DNA from: Candidatus Rickettsiella isopodorum
GTDB taxonomy: Bacteria > Pseudomonadota > Gammaproteobacteria > Diplorickettsiales > Diplorickettsiaceae
NCBI RefSeq assembly: GCF_001881495.1
Contig: NZ_LUKY01000032.1
Location: 62,001-126,000, forward strand
DNA: 64,000 nucleotides
Direction of reading: 5' to 3'
The translations under genes and the position numbers were made by a program. The notes under the pieces were generated by a model, which saw nothing but the letters and a program-made list of their open reading frames with translations, made no database searches and was not told where the DNA came from. This document shows positions 34,985 through 45,611 of the stretch, in pieces (the first letter of the stretch is position 1; every line of letters begins with the position of its first letter).

Positions 34985-35633
34985 CAGACTTTATCCATAA
35001 CGTTAATAATTGCTCCAAAACCTTTTTAATTTGTTTTTGCACATCCTTTAATGAACGACTCGCATCAATGATATGATAACAATCCGGCATTTGTTTGGCC
35101 CGTTCTAGGTAGCTAGCACGTGCACGGGTAAAGAAATCTTGCTTCTCCACTTCGATACGGTCTGCGGTTTTTCGATGATGCGTGCGCCTTAAAGCAATAT
35201 CGACCGGTGCATCGAGTAACAAAACGGTATCCATTTTTAAATCTTGTTGCACCCATAACTGCAAACTACGAATAAAAGCTAAATCTAACCCTCTGCCACC
35301 ACCCTGATAGGCGTAGCTGGTTTCGGTGAAGCGATCACAAAGCACCCAATCACCGCGCTGCAAGGCCGGTTTAATCACGTAATGAATATGCTGTGCGCGC
35401 GCCGCAAAAAATAATAATAGCTCGGTTTCAGGAATAATGGTCTCTGGTGAAAAATCAGATTGCAACACTAAAGCCCGTATCGCTTCGGCTACTTCTGTGC
35501 CACCCGGCTCACGCGTCACAGTAAGCGAGATACCCGCTTTCCGTAAATACTTGGCGACAAACTTAAGTTGTGTTGATTTTCCTACTCCTTCTATCCCTTC
35601 TAAGCTAATAAAGCGTGCTCGAGTGATTTGCAT
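34977..35633 (-). CDS. tmk: Thymidylate kinase
   Basis: Phosphorylates dTMP to dTDP. Contains the P-loop LEGIEGVGKSTQ, the DRX motif CDRFTETSYAYQGGGR and the LID-region arginines (RRTHHRKTADR). The ATG at 35633 is preferred over an in-frame TTG at 35660, because GGAAGGG sits just upstream and the protein then begins MQITRARFISLEG, the usual family start (218 aa). It is the first gene of tmk-holB-tatD; in most gammaproteobacteria mltG lies directly upstream, but here a plus-strand kinase gene intervenes. Confidence 0.95.
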   Translation of the reverse strand: MQITRARFISLEGIEGVGKSTQLKFVAKYLRKAGISLTVTREPGGTEVAEAIRALVLQSDFSPETIIPETELLLFFAARAQHIHYVIKPALQRGDWVLCDRFTETSYAYQGGGRGLDLAFIRSLQLWVQQDLKMDTVLLLDAPVDIALRRTHHRKTADRIEVEKQDFFTRARASYLERAKQMPDCYHIIDASRSLKDVQKQIKKVLEQLLTLWIKSDE

Positions 35634-35948
35634 AACCCTTCCACATAAATATTTAAGCAATTATACGCATAATAGTAGAGGTTTCGCGATATGAATCCTT
35701 AATTTATTTTTCGATACTTGTTTGGGCTAAATAGGTCATGCTATTTTTTCATGCGAAAATTACTTGAAGAAACTATCAAAAATTTTACTGAAAAAATATT
35801 TCGATCGCTTAAACTTACCCCATCGATAGCTAGGTTGCTTTCTAAGTAAAAGTTAATTTAGTAAAGTCGCTAAACTGACTATATAACATTAGACATGTTA
35901 TTATAAAAAAATAGGGAAGAAATAGGCAATTGCACTATAAGGAGGTTT

Positions 35949-36938
35949 ATGCAAAGTCAATTAAGCAACACTGTTGCAGAAAAAAAGAATAATCTTTTAT
36001 ACCAGATGTTATCTGATTTAATTATAGAAAAAGAAGGAGCAAAGCTACTCAATAAAAATCTTTTAATCCAATTGTTAATACTAAAAATCTACCAACCCAG
36101 TAAATTTAAAGAAATAAAGGGGGGTTACTCCAATAATACTTACTATTACGCAGAGGAAAATCTCGTTTTACGTTTTCCAAAAGCGTATAATCCATTATTT
36201 CCTGAGCTATCGATAGAAGTACAAAATCTTATTCAAGCTAAATTGCTAAATTTAACCCCCTTAAAAACGATTGCTTATTATTCAAAATATAGCTTACTGG
36301 TCACAGAATTCATTCCTAGCTATCAGTCCTTTTCAGCCGCTGATTTTAAAAATCCCTGTAAATTAATCTCTCTAGCGCATTTAGTTAAAAAATTACATTA
36401 TTCACAAGTAAAGTTTAAAAAAAATTCTGAAACCGCAATTTCTTTTATCGACGAATCCTCTCAATGTTTTCAAAATATTCAACCTATCTTAAATAAAAAA
36501 GATTATCAAATATTGAAAAAATTATTAGGTATTAGAAGCTTTCTTACTCGATTAAAATGTTTAAAAGTGCCTTCACATGGTGATTTACATCATTTTAATG
36601 TGATTGAAATGAATGGGCGCTTGCAATTGATTGATTGGGAACTCTCTAGCATGGAAGATCCGGCTTACGATATTTCGAGATTATTCTGCGTGACTGGCCT
36701 TAACACAAAGCAAAAAGAGATATTTTTGGAAACCTATAAAAATTCTTATAATATCATCTTATCCGAATTAGACGTCAAAAATTTAATTAAACGTATATTT
36801 CTTCATGAGTCCTTAAATTATTTTTCTATCGTTATTTGGGCAAGATATGCGATGCCTTTTTTTTACAAAGATAAACAAATCTTACTAAAAGAAGCTATCA
36901 AGCGCTATAAGGAAAAAGAAACGCTCATCCGTTATTAA
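35949..36938 (+). CDS. Choline-kinase/APH-fold phosphotransferase (LicA-like)
   Basis: 329-residue kinase of the aminoglycoside-phosphotransferase/choline-kinase fold. Visible motifs are the nucleotide-binding start KGGYSNNTYYY with LVLRFP, the catalytic loop VPSHGDLHHFNVI (Asp base), the metal-binding LIDWELSS and the following DPAYDISRLF. The GGxxN opening and DPAYDIS favour the choline/ethanolamine kinase branch (LicA) over antibiotic kinases. The substrate is not proven. A near-perfect SD, AAGGAGG, sits 4-5 nt before the ATG. It is the only plus-strand gene between 32 and 45 kb, splitting mltG from tmk, so it looks inserted. Phosphocholine decoration or host choline use is possible. Confidence 0.8.
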   Translation: MQSQLSNTVAEKKNNLLYQMLSDLIIEKEGAKLLNKNLLIQLLILKIYQPSKFKEIKGGYSNNTYYYAEENLVLRFPKAYNPLFPELSIEVQNLIQAKLLNLTPLKTIAYYSKYSLLVTEFIPSYQSFSAADFKNPCKLISLAHLVKKLHYSQVKFKKNSETAISFIDESSQCFQNIQPILNKKDYQILKKLLGIRSFLTRLKCLKVPSHGDLHHFNVIEMNGRLQLIDWELSSMEDPAYDISRLFCVTGLNTKQKEIFLETYKNSYNIILSELDVKNLIKRIFLHESLNYFSIVIWARYAMPFFYKDKQILLKEAIKRYKEKETLIRY

Positions 36939-37002
36939 ACCTACTCACTGCAAAAAAGAGTTTTACTTAGTTTACCGTCAAGTAAAAACATTAAACTTTA
37001 CC

Positions 37003-38097
37003 TTATAAATCATTCAATTTACAAAAAAATGAACGCATGGATTTACTTAAATACCAAAAACTTTGACAAGATCTCCTTTTCTTCACATAAGGATAGCGTT
37101 GATCGAGCTGATAAAGTTGTACCGCCATATTATGTTCGGCTAAATGTGCAGAAAACTGATGTGACCCATCACCTTTTGCAACAAAATATAAATTCTGGCT
37201 GTGATCCGGATGTAAAGCAGCCACTAGCGAAGCATAACTAGGACTCGCAATCGGTGTGGGCGGCAAACCTTTGCGCGTATAGGTATTATAGGGAGTATCT
37301 TTACGTAAATCTTCAATGGTTAACTTACCAGTATAATGCACACCTAAACCATAAATAACACTCGCATCGATCTGTAAAGGGATACCCGCCTGCAAACGAC
37401 GCACAATCACACCCGCAATCATTGGCCGCTCTTTAGCGATTGCCGTTTCTTTTTCCACTAAAGAAGCGACAATCAGCGCTTGATAAGCTGTTTTATAGGG
37501 TAAATTAGCGGCACGATCCTTCCAAGCAGCCTGTAGTTTTTTTTCTAGCAATCGATAAGACCATTTTAATAAATCACTATCCTTGGCACCCGCACTAAAA
37601 TAATAGGTTGCCGGATAAAATAAACCTTCAGGATTCTGCACCGGTAAACCCAAATTAGCTAAGACTTGTTCTGGAGACACGTGCTTGAGTTGATGTTTAA
37701 CAGTCGATAAATTATTTAATGCACTGATTAATTGTTGAAATGTCCAGCCTTCTACTATCGTAAAACGATGGAAAATGGCTTTTCCAGCTAACATTTGATC
37801 CAATAATTGACCCGGCGTAGTACCAGGATCAAATTGGTACTCACCCGTTTTTAGTTTATTAGTCGCCCCTTTAACATAGGCTAATAACAAGAAAAAACGC
37901 GAATGTGACATATAACCTTGATTTTGTAAGTCCGTGAGTAAATGATGTACCGAGGCACCGGGTTTAAATACGATGTGTATTGTTTGCGTGGGATTTAAAG
38001 GGGATTCTAAAAACCGGTAATAATGCACAACAAAATAAGTAGATAAAAAAAAGACTAACAGAATGATTAATGCAACCAGCGTCAATCTTTTAGGCAT
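37003..38097 (-). CDS. mltG: MltG, endolytic murein transglycosylase
   Basis: Inner-membrane YceG/MltG enzyme that cleaves nascent glycan strands and sets chain length. It has an N-terminal membrane anchor (LTLVALIILLVFFLSTYFVV), a LysM-like segment (FKPGASVHHLLTDLQNQG) and the catalytic block with the key Glu in ASLVEKETAIAKERPMIAGV, then IDASVIYGLG and YNTYTRKGLPPTPI. It has 364 residues, with an unusual basic, aromatic C-terminal tail of ~25 residues after RYPYVKK. It starts 5 bp after fabF on the same strand, as in many gammaproteobacteria. Confidence 0.94.
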   Translation of the reverse strand: MPKRLTLVALIILLVFFLSTYFVVHYYRFLESPLNPTQTIHIVFKPGASVHHLLTDLQNQGYMSHSRFFLLLAYVKGATNKLKTGEYQFDPGTTPGQLLDQMLAGKAIFHRFTIVEGWTFQQLISALNNLSTVKHQLKHVSPEQVLANLGLPVQNPEGLFYPATYYFSAGAKDSDLLKWSYRLLEKKLQAAWKDRAANLPYKTAYQALIVASLVEKETAIAKERPMIAGVIVRRLQAGIPLQIDASVIYGLGVHYTGKLTIEDLRKDTPYNTYTRKGLPPTPIASPSYASLVAALHPDHSQNLYFVAKGDGSHQFSAHLAEHNMAVQLYQLDQRYPYVKKRRSCQSFWYLSKSMRSFFCKLNDL

Positions 38098-38102
38098 AGG
38101 CG

Positions 38103-39377
38103 TTACAATCGAGCAAAAAGCAATGAAGCATTCGTTCCACCAAATCCAAACGAGTTAGAGAGCGCATAATCCATTTTTAATTCTTGTGGTACATTGGGAA
38201 CAAAATTTAAATCGATATAATCATCATCGGGAATATTGAGTTCAGGTGGATTCCCGGGATTATCTAAATTAATCGTTGGTGGCACTTTTTGTTCTTTCAG
38301 TGCTAGAATAGTAAAAATTGCTTCAACTGCGCCCGCAGCGCCTAGTAAATGGCCGGTCATCGATTTAGTCGAACTAATCGCCATCTTTTTAGCATAATCA
38401 CCAAATACGCGACGTATCGCTCTTAATTCTAAATAATCACCTTGCAATGTGGAAGTCGCATGCGCATTGATATAAGCCACTTTTTCTTTATCGATATTGG
38501 CGTCATGCAAAGTATTTAACATCGCTGTCATGGCCCCCTGCCCGTCTGGTGCGGGACTGGTCATATGATAAGCATCCGCACTCATACCAAAACCCACTAA
38601 TTCGGCATAGATAGGTGCATTGCGTTGTTTAGCGCGTTCATATTCTTCTAAGACTAAAATACCTGCACCGTCACCTAACACAAAGCCATCACGAGCTTTA
38701 TCCCATGGGCGACTTGCAGCTTGTGGATCTTTATTACGATTAGATAACGCTCGACAAGCAGAAAATCCACCTAAGCCTAAAGGAGTCGTCGCCATTTCCG
38801 AACCACCCACCACCATGACATCCGCATCCCCATACAGAATAGTTCTGGCACCTAAACCAATATTGTGTGTACCCGTAGTACACGCAGTTACCACGGCAAT
38901 GTTTGGTCCACGTAATCCATAACGAATCGAAATTTGGCCCGCTAGCATATTGGTAATAGCGCCCGGTATAAAAAAGGGAGATATTTTGCGCGGGCCTCCT
39001 TGTTCTAATTTACTGTTGTTTTCTTCAATAAAAGGTAATCCACCAATACCAGAACCGACTGCTACACCAATACGATCCGCATTTTTTTCAGTGATTTCTA
39101 GTTTTGAATCCGCCATCGCTTCTATTGCAGCCGCTAAACCATATTGAATAAATAAATCCATTTTTCGGCCATCTTTCGCCGAAATACCATAATTTTCAGC
39201 TTGAAAAGCTCGCACGCTAGCAGAAATTTGACAGGGGAAAGCGGAAACATCAAATGCGGTAATTGTAGAAACTCCACTTTTACCTGCCAATATTGCTTCC
39301 CAAGTAGTTTTGGTATTAAGACCTAACGGTGTCATCATCCCAACACCGGTTACCACTATACGTCGCTTTTTCTTCAC
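38103..39377 (-). CDS. fabF: Beta-ketoacyl-ACP synthase II
   Basis: Elongating condensing enzyme of type II fatty-acid synthesis. The catalytic triad is visible: Cys in [10 protein letters not shown], His in [12 protein letters not shown] and His in [13 protein letters not shown], plus the terminal [15 protein letters not shown]. 424 aa is standard for FabF. It starts at GTG with RBS GGGGGCGG. It lies downstream of acpP and immediately upstream of mltG. Confidence 0.96.
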   Translation of the reverse strand: MKKKRRIVVTGVGMMTPLGLNTKTTWEAILAGKSGVSTITAFDVSAFPCQISASVRAFQAENYGISAKDGRKMDLFIQYGLAAAIEAMADSKLEITEKNADRIGVAVGSGIGGLPFIEENNSKLEQGGPRKISPFFIPGAITNMLAGQISIRYGLRGPNIAVVTACTTGTHNIGLGARTILYGDADVMVVGGSEMATTPLGLGGFSACRALSNRNKDPQAASRPWDKARDGFVLGDGAGILVLEEYERAKQRNAPIYAELVGFGMSADAYHMTSPAPDGQGAMTAMLNTLHDANIDKEKVAYINAHATSTLQGDYLELRAIRRVFGDYAKKMAISSTKSMTGHLLGAAGAVEAIFTILALKEQKVPPTINLDNPGNPPELNIPDDDYIDLNFVPNVPQELKMDYALSNSFGFGGTNASLLFARL

Positions 39378-39450
39378 GTTACCGCCCCCTTCAAATGAAC
39401 TGGCTTATATTCTGGTGCTGCTTACTGCTGCTTATTGTTTTATATGGAGT

Positions 39451-39717
39451 TTATTCTTCAGTTTCTTCTGAGCTTTCTGTTTCGACTTTATGTTGTTTGA
39501 TGTAATCGACTGCTTGTTGAATGGTACGGATTTTTTCAGCTTCTTCATCTGGGATTTCGGTATCGAACTCTTCTTCCAATGCCATCACTAATTCGACGGT
39601 GTCTAAGGAATCAGCACCCAAATCATCCACAAAAGAAGCTTCCATAGTGGCCTCTTCTTCTTTTATTTCAAGTTGATCAACCACTACCTTCTTTACACGC
39701 TCTTCAATTGTACTCAC
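39451..39717 (-). CDS. acpP: Acyl carrier protein
   Basis: Carries acyl intermediates on a phosphopantetheine attached to the Ser of [19 protein letters not shown]. 88 residues with an acidic C-terminal extension ([12 protein letters not shown]), about ten residues longer than E. coli ACP. It starts at GTG with RBS GGGGAGA 7 nt upstream. It is located between fabG and fabF as usual, with a 141-bp gap from fabG suggesting its own promoter for high expression. Confidence 0.96.
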   Translation of the reverse strand: MSTIEERVKKVVVDQLEIKEEEATMEASFVDDLGADSLDTVELVMALEEEFDTEIPDEEAEKIRTIQQAVDYIKQHKVETESSEETEE

Positions 39718-39858
39718 TGAGAATCTCCCCTATTTAGTATAAATAAAACCTGTCGCTTAGTTTATTCAATTATTGAGTGAACGCAAGTCACTTTACTTAA
39801 ATTAAGCAATTAAGTTTAGCCGCTTACAAACTAAACTTATGTTGGAACCCTATTCTGA

Positions 39859-40599
39859 TCAATTCATATACATTCCACCATTAACATGTAAAGTGTTTCC
39901 AGTCACATAATCGGCCCAATCAGAAGCTAAAAATACACACGCATGAGCGATATCCTGAGCTGCGCCTAATCGTTTGACTGGAATTTTTTCCAGCAATGAG
40001 GTGCGTTGATTTTCATTTAATTGACGAGTCATATCCGTTTCTATAAATCCTGGCGCGACAACATTGACAGTAATATGGCGCGTTGCAACTTCTTGAGCCA
40101 ATGCTTTGGTAAATCCAATTAACCCTGCTTTTGCCGCCGCATAATTAGCTTGACCGGGATTTCCTGTACAACCTACTATAGAAGCAATATTAATAATACG
40201 TCCATATTTCGCTTTCAGCATCGGTTTTAAACACGCTTGTGTTAACTTAAAAACAGCACTTAAATTAGTATCTATCACGGCATTCCATTCATCGACTTTC
40301 ATACGCAGTAACAGATTATCACGGGTAATGCCCGCATTATTCACTAATATATTAGGTAAGCCAAATGCGTGTAATTCGGTCATTAAATTTTTTATCGACA
40401 CTTCATCGTTTAAATTGAGTACTAAACCTTTTCCTTTTAAGCCTTGCTCATGGAATGCATGGGAAATTTTTTCAGCTCCGGCAGCGGTAGTGGCGGTCCC
40501 TGCAACCAGTGCACCTTGTTGCGCCAACCCTACTGCAATTGCAGCACCAATACCGCGGCTGGCACCCGTCACCAAGGCTATTTTACTCTTTAATAACAT
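39859..40599 (-). CDS. fabG: 3-oxoacyl-ACP reductase
   Basis: NADPH-dependent short-chain dehydrogenase reducing beta-ketoacyl-ACP. It has the nucleotide-binding TGASRGIGAAIA, NNAGITRDNLL, the active-site Ser in NIASIVG, the YxxxK motif in NYAAAKAGLIGF and the FabG end TLHVNGGMYM. 246 aa. It starts 9 bp after fabD, in the standard fab cluster order. Confidence 0.97.
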   Translation of the reverse strand: MLLKSKIALVTGASRGIGAAIAVGLAQQGALVAGTATTAAGAEKISHAFHEQGLKGKGLVLNLNDEVSIKNLMTELHAFGLPNILVNNAGITRDNLLLRMKVDEWNAVIDTNLSAVFKLTQACLKPMLKAKYGRIINIASIVGCTGNPGQANYAAAKAGLIGFTKALAQEVATRHITVNVVAPGFIETDMTRQLNENQRTSLLEKIPVKRLGAAQDIAHACVFLASDWADYVTGNTLHVNGGMYMN

Positions 40600-40608
40600 A
40601 AACCTTCC

Positions 40609-41553
40609 TTAACCAATTAAGGCTTCTTGTAGTATTTCCGGATCTTGTATCGAGAGTGTCGGTATCGATGTCATACGTTTATTCAAACCCGCTAACACTT
40701 TACCTGGACCACATTCAATAAATTCTTCGATCCCGTGTTTTTCAAGCGATTGTATTATTTCTACCCAACGCACAGGATTATATAATTGTTTGATTAAGGC
40801 TTTTTTTATCAGTATCGGATCGTGTTCAATACTTGCATCAACATTATTGACGACAGGGATATGGGGAACAGAAATATGAATGGTTTGCAACGTTTCAGCC
40901 AAATGTTCAGCCGCGGGTTTCATTAAAGCACAATGCGAAGGGACGCTGACTGGAATACGTTTCGCTAGTTTAGCACCGGCTTGTTTAGCCTGTTCCAACA
41001 ATCGATCGATCGCAGCCGCATCCCCTGCTACCACCGTTTGACCGATGGAATTATAATTAGCCGGCGCTAAGACTTGACCTTCAGCTAATGAGTCGCATAA
41101 AACCTGCAATTTACCATTATCTAAACCGACAATAGCTGCCATCGCACCCGCACCCGGTGGGATTGCTGCTTGCATTAAACGCCCACGTTCGGCTACCAGA
41201 CGTACAGCGATCAAAAAATCCAACGCCCCGGCACACACTAAGGCTGAATATTCACCTAAACTATGGCCCGCCATAAACGTCGGTTTTACGCCTCGCTGTT
41301 GCTGCCAAACCCGCCATAAAGCCACACTGGCTACCAATAAAGCGGGCTGTGTGTTTTCCGTTTGATCAAGTGCCGCTTCCGGACCCTTCTGGCACAACTC
41401 CCACAAGTCAAACTTTAGGACTTGTGAAGCCAGCGCAAATGTTTCTTGAATTAAAGGGTACTCTTTCGCAAACTCAGCTAACATTCCTAATGTTTGCGAA
41501 CCTTGGCCTGGAAAAATAAATGCAACTTTTTTATTCATAATTACTTTATCCAT
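40609..41553 (-). CDS. fabD: Malonyl-CoA:ACP transacylase
   Basis: Loads malonyl groups onto ACP. Motifs are FIFPGQGSQTLGM at the N-terminus, the nucleophile Ser in MAGHSLGEYSALVCAG, the catalytic His in SVPSHCALM and GPGKVLAGL near the end. 314 aa. Two in-frame ATG codons exist; translation may begin at the second (41538, MNKKVAFIFPGQG), which matches the family start. Confidence 0.96.
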   Translation of the reverse strand: MDKVIMNKKVAFIFPGQGSQTLGMLAEFAKEYPLIQETFALASQVLKFDLWELCQKGPEAALDQTENTQPALLVASVALWRVWQQQRGVKPTFMAGHSLGEYSALVCAGALDFLIAVRLVAERGRLMQAAIPPGAGAMAAIVGLDNGKLQVLCDSLAEGQVLAPANYNSIGQTVVAGDAAAIDRLLEQAKQAGAKLAKRIPVSVPSHCALMKPAAEHLAETLQTIHISVPHIPVVNNVDASIEHDPILIKKALIKQLYNPVRWVEIIQSLEKHGIEEFIECGPGKVLAGLNKRMTSIPTLSIQDPEILQEALIG

Positions 41554-41623
41554 AATTACTCACTCAAATTGAACTTTACAAAATCACATAGTTTATGAGG
41601 TTCTAGGGCAAATAGGGTTTCAT

Positions 41624-42574
41624 TCAATAACGTACTAAAGCAGAACCCCACGTTAAGCCTGCGCCAAAACTTTCCATTAACAATAATTGTCCGCGTTGGA
41701 CGCGACCGTCACGCACGGCGACATCTAAGGCTAACGGAATAGAAGCAGCAGAAGTATTGCCATGTTGATCCAACGTAACAACAACTTGCTGTAGAGTCAT
41801 TTTAAGTTTATTCGCCATGGCTTGAATAATTCGTAAATTAGCCTGATGCGGTATTAACCAATCAATATCTTTTTTATTTATTTTATTCGCGGTTAAGGTT
41901 TCCTCTAAGACTGCACTTAATTTGTTAACCGCAATTTTAAACACTTCACTGCCTTGCATTTTAAGATGCGGAACATCACCTTTTTTTAAGCCTGTACCTA
42001 ATGATAATAAATCTTTATATGATCCGGCTGCATGCAGATGCGCAGAAATAATTCCTGGTTCTTTAGCGGCTTGAAGTACCACTGCACCGGCACCGTCACC
42101 AAATAAAATACAGGTAGATCGATCTTCCCAATTAATAATATTGGACATACTTTCACTGCCTATCACTAAGGCAGTTTCAACCACGCCATTACGGATAAAT
42201 TGATCCGCAACACTTAAAGCATAATTAAAACCAGCACAGGCCGCTACAATATCAAAGGAAGGACATCCATCTTCACCCAACTCGGCTTGTACTAAACAAG
42301 CAGTGCTGGGGAAAAACTTATCGGGAGTACTCGTGGCAACAATAATTAACTGTATATCCTTAGCGACCATTTCAGCGGCTAACAAGGCTTGCTTTGCTGC
42401 TGCAGCCGCCATACTCGCCGTGCTATCGTTAGGACCGATAATACGACGCTCGCGTATGCCAGTACGTTCAACTATCCATTCATTCGTGGTAGCCACCTTC
42501 TTCTCGAGCTCGGCATTGGTTAATATCTTTTCTGGTAAATAACTGCCCGTGCCTGCAATACGTGAATATTTCAT
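41624..42574 (-). CDS. fabH: Beta-ketoacyl-ACP synthase III
   Basis: Initiates fatty-acid synthesis by condensing acetyl-CoA with malonyl-ACP. The triad is present: Cys in [13 protein letters not shown], His in [10 protein letters not shown] and Asn in [15 protein letters not shown]. 316 aa, normal length. It overlaps plsX by 4 bp (stop/start overlap), so translation is coupled. Confidence 0.97.
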   Translation of the reverse strand: MKYSRIAGTGSYLPEKILTNAELEKKVATTNEWIVERTGIRERRIIGPNDSTASMAAAAAKQALLAAEMVAKDIQLIIVATSTPDKFFPSTACLVQAELGEDGCPSFDIVAACAGFNYALSVADQFIRNGVVETALVIGSESMSNIINWEDRSTCILFGDGAGAVVLQAAKEPGIISAHLHAAGSYKDLLSLGTGLKKGDVPHLKMQGSEVFKIAVNKLSAVLEETLTANKINKKDIDWLIPHQANLRIIQAMANKLKMTLQQVVVTLDQHGNTSAASIPLALDVAVRDGRVQRGQLLLMESFGAGLTWGSALVRY

Positions 42575-43608
42575 AAAGACTGTTCAGATTCCTTCAATAA
42601 ACCGGTTACTTGTTCGCGTATCCGTTCGGGAATATTTTTTTGTACTTCCAAGATCGCTTCATTGATAGCATTTTTAAATGCCAATATATTGGCACTCCCA
42701 TGACTCTTAATCACTATGCCGCGCAAACCCACCAAACTAGCACCGTTATAATGGGCGGGATCAAATTGTTTACGTAACCCTTTCAATACATGCAAAGCCA
42801 TTAAGCCAGAAAGACGTGAAAACCAATTACGATTAAAGGCTAGTTTAATATAATGACTCATTAATTTTGCCACCCCTTCAGTTACTTTCAATGCCACATT
42901 ACCGACAAAACCATCACATACGATGACATCCGCCAACCCTTGATAAATCTCATCGCCTTCGATATAGCCGATATAATTGATATGCGCATTCTTTAATAAT
43001 TCCGCCGCCTTTTTAACCTGTTCATTACCTTTTATTTCTTCAGAACCAATATTCAATAAGGCCACTCGTGGACTGGGAATATTATCAATCTCAGAACTTA
43101 ATACTGAACCCATAACGGCAAATTGTAGTAGATGTTCAACCTCGGTATCGACATTCGCACCCAAATCTAAGACGCGTACTTTGGTTTGTTCTTTCATCGT
43201 AGGAAGCATCGCACTAATAGCCGGTCTATCGATGCCCGATATGGTTTTCAATACAAAACGGGCTGTCGCCATGAGTGCACCGGTATTGCCGGCACTGACA
43301 CAAGCCTGAGCCTCACCTTCTTTGACTAAATTAATCGCAACACGCATCGAAGAATCTTTTTTATTACGCAACGCTAAAGCCGGAGCTTCATCCATCGATA
43401 CCACCTGGGTCGCGGAATGTAACGTCAATTGACTGGACGCTGGCTTGATTTTTGCCAGTTTCAGCTGATTTTGCAAATTATCCAAGTCACCGACAAGAAT
43501 AATATGTAGCTCTGGCTCTTCCTGAAGAGCCAGAATCACAGCGGGTACTATGACGGAGGGGCCGTAATCGCCTCCCATAGCATCTATAGCAAGAGTATAA
43601 CGAGACAT
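42571..43608 (-). CDS. plsX: PlsX, phosphate acyltransferase
   Basis: Makes acyl-phosphate from acyl-ACP for PlsY, feeding phospholipid synthesis. It has the diagnostic N-terminus [19 protein letters not shown], the [14 protein letters not shown] and [10 protein letters not shown] segments. 345 aa. It sits 10 bp after rpmF in the common rpmF-plsX-fabH order. Confidence 0.97.
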   Translation of the reverse strand: MSRYTLAIDAMGGDYGPSVIVPAVILALQEEPELHIILVGDLDNLQNQLKLAKIKPASSQLTLHSATQVVSMDEAPALALRNKKDSSMRVAINLVKEGEAQACVSAGNTGALMATARFVLKTISGIDRPAISAMLPTMKEQTKVRVLDLGANVDTEVEHLLQFAVMGSVLSSEIDNIPSPRVALLNIGSEEIKGNEQVKKAAELLKNAHINYIGYIEGDEIYQGLADVIVCDGFVGNVALKVTEGVAKLMSHYIKLAFNRNWFSRLSGLMALHVLKGLRKQFDPAHYNGASLVGLRGIVIKSHGSANILAFKNAINEAILEVQKNIPERIREQVTGLLKESEQSL

Positions 43609-43618
43609 TTTACAGGTG

Positions 43619-43795
43619 TTATTCCTTAACGTTTAGTACCTTTTTTCCACGATAATAACCATCTTTGGTGATATGGTGACGAATATGCCTTTCTCCACTA
43701 GTCGCATCGATAGAGATAGCGGGAGAAGTTAAGGCATCATGCGCACGGCGCATGTTTCTTTTGGATCGAGATTTACGTGATTTTTGGACTGCCAT
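43619..43795 (-). CDS. rpmF: 50S ribosomal protein L32
   Basis: 58 residues beginning [20 protein letters not shown], the invariant L32 start, and ending [19 protein letters not shown]. The true start is ATG 43795 with AGGG upstream; a longer frame to 43864 is only open upstream sequence. The zinc-binding cysteines found in some L32 proteins are absent, as in the zinc-independent form. The yceD (DUF177) gene that usually precedes rpmF is not here. Confidence 0.96.
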   Translation of the reverse strand: MAVQKSRKSRSKRNMRRAHDALTSPAISIDATSGERHIRHHITKDGYYRGKKVLNVKE

Positions 43796-43873
43796 GAGGG
43801 CCCTCTTATATATAAGGAATTCTATAAAGAGGCATATTATGGGGGCTGATGGTCGAAAAAACAACCGGTGTTT

Positions 43874-44639
<766 letters not shown>

Positions 44640-44646
44640 GAGTGCA

Positions 44647-45513
44647 TCATATTTTAGGGAGACCGAAAAAAAATCCTAAAAATATTAAACCACCTATCCA
44701 AGCATTATTCAAAAAAGCTTTAAAACACGCTTCAGGTTTTCGATCTTTAATTAAAAAATGTTGATAGATCAATAAAGCCACTACTAACACCAACATCACA
44801 TAATAAACCCAATACACCTTTAAGTAGAAGCCGATAAGGCTTAATAATAAAACAAAGACTGTCTCTAAAATGGCAATAAAAACCACTTCACGCTGACCCA
44901 ATGCCAGCGCACTGGATTTAATGCCCACGCGCCTGTCATCGTCTCTATCCACCATGGCGTAGATGGTATCATAAGCAACACACCAACCATAAGCGGCCAA
45001 AAATAATAACCAAGCAATAGCCGGTATTTTCCCGGTTTCTGCAGCAAAAGCCATTAAGATGGACCAAGCGCCAAATACGATCCCTAAAAATAATTGTGGC
45101 CATTCAATATAGCGTTTGGTAAACGGATAGATAGCCATCATGACCACGGCGATTCCGGCCAGCTCTATGGTTAAGTCATTCAATTGGTACACCACAAGAA
45201 ACGCTAGTAAGCTTAAAACAAGTAATATAAGCACCGCTGCTTTCAAACTCACCGCACCGGTCGCTAACGGTCGATGTTGCGTTCTTGCCACAAAACCATC
45301 CAGATTTCTATCCGCAATATCATTCATCACACAACCGAGTGATCGTGTTAGCACCGCACCGATTATAAATAAAGCAAGGATTTTAAAATCTACGGCGCCC
45401 GCACTCGCAATCCATAACGCCCATAACGCAGGCCACAATAATAAAAATATCCCTATGGGTTGATGCAATCGAAGCAACGCAATATAAGCTCGCCAACGTG
45501 GTAGGTAGTTCAT
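44647..45513 (-). CDS. ubiA: 4-hydroxybenzoate octaprenyltransferase
   Basis: Attaches the polyprenyl tail in ubiquinone synthesis at the inner membrane. Both prenyl-diphosphate/Mg binding motifs are seen: [19 protein letters not shown] and [20 protein letters not shown], within about eight hydrophobic segments. 288 aa, close to E. coli UbiA (290). No ubiC is adjacent. It is the first gene of the minus-strand run that leads into coaD and the fab cluster. Confidence 0.96.
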   Translation of the reverse strand: MNYLPRWRAYIALLRLHQPIGIFLLLWPALWALWIASAGAVDFKILALFIIGAVLTRSLGCVMNDIADRNLDGFVARTQHRPLATGAVSLKAAVLILLVLSLLAFLVVYQLNDLTIELAGIAVVMMAIYPFTKRYIEWPQLFLGIVFGAWSILMAFAAETGKIPAIAWLLFLAAYGWCVAYDTIYAMVDRDDDRRVGIKSSALALGQREVVFIAILETVFVLLLSLIGFYLKVYWVYYVMLVLVVALLIYQHFLIKDRKPEACFKAFLNNAWIGGLIFLGFFFGLPKI

Positions 45514-45611
45514 GCTGCTTATCGTATAATAGGATTAGCCACACTGCAAAGCATCGATAATGGGTATACTATATAAAATTTGATGATCTTCATTCACAAG
45601 GAGCGTTGTTC

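Noticed and set aside
35751..35849. 32-codon plus-strand ORF (MRKLLEETIKNF...) upstream of the LicA-like kinase gene
   Set aside because: No ribosome-binding site precedes it and nothing else supports coding; left as intergenic sequence.
35949..36938. Antibiotic (aminoglycoside) resistance kinase
   Set aside because: The fold is shared, but the GGxxN opening and DPAYDIS motif fit the choline-kinase/LicA branch better; no resistance claim is supported.
42977..43309. 110-codon open frame antisense to plsX
   Set aside because: plsX is unambiguous on the other strand; no RBS or family feature in the antisense frame.
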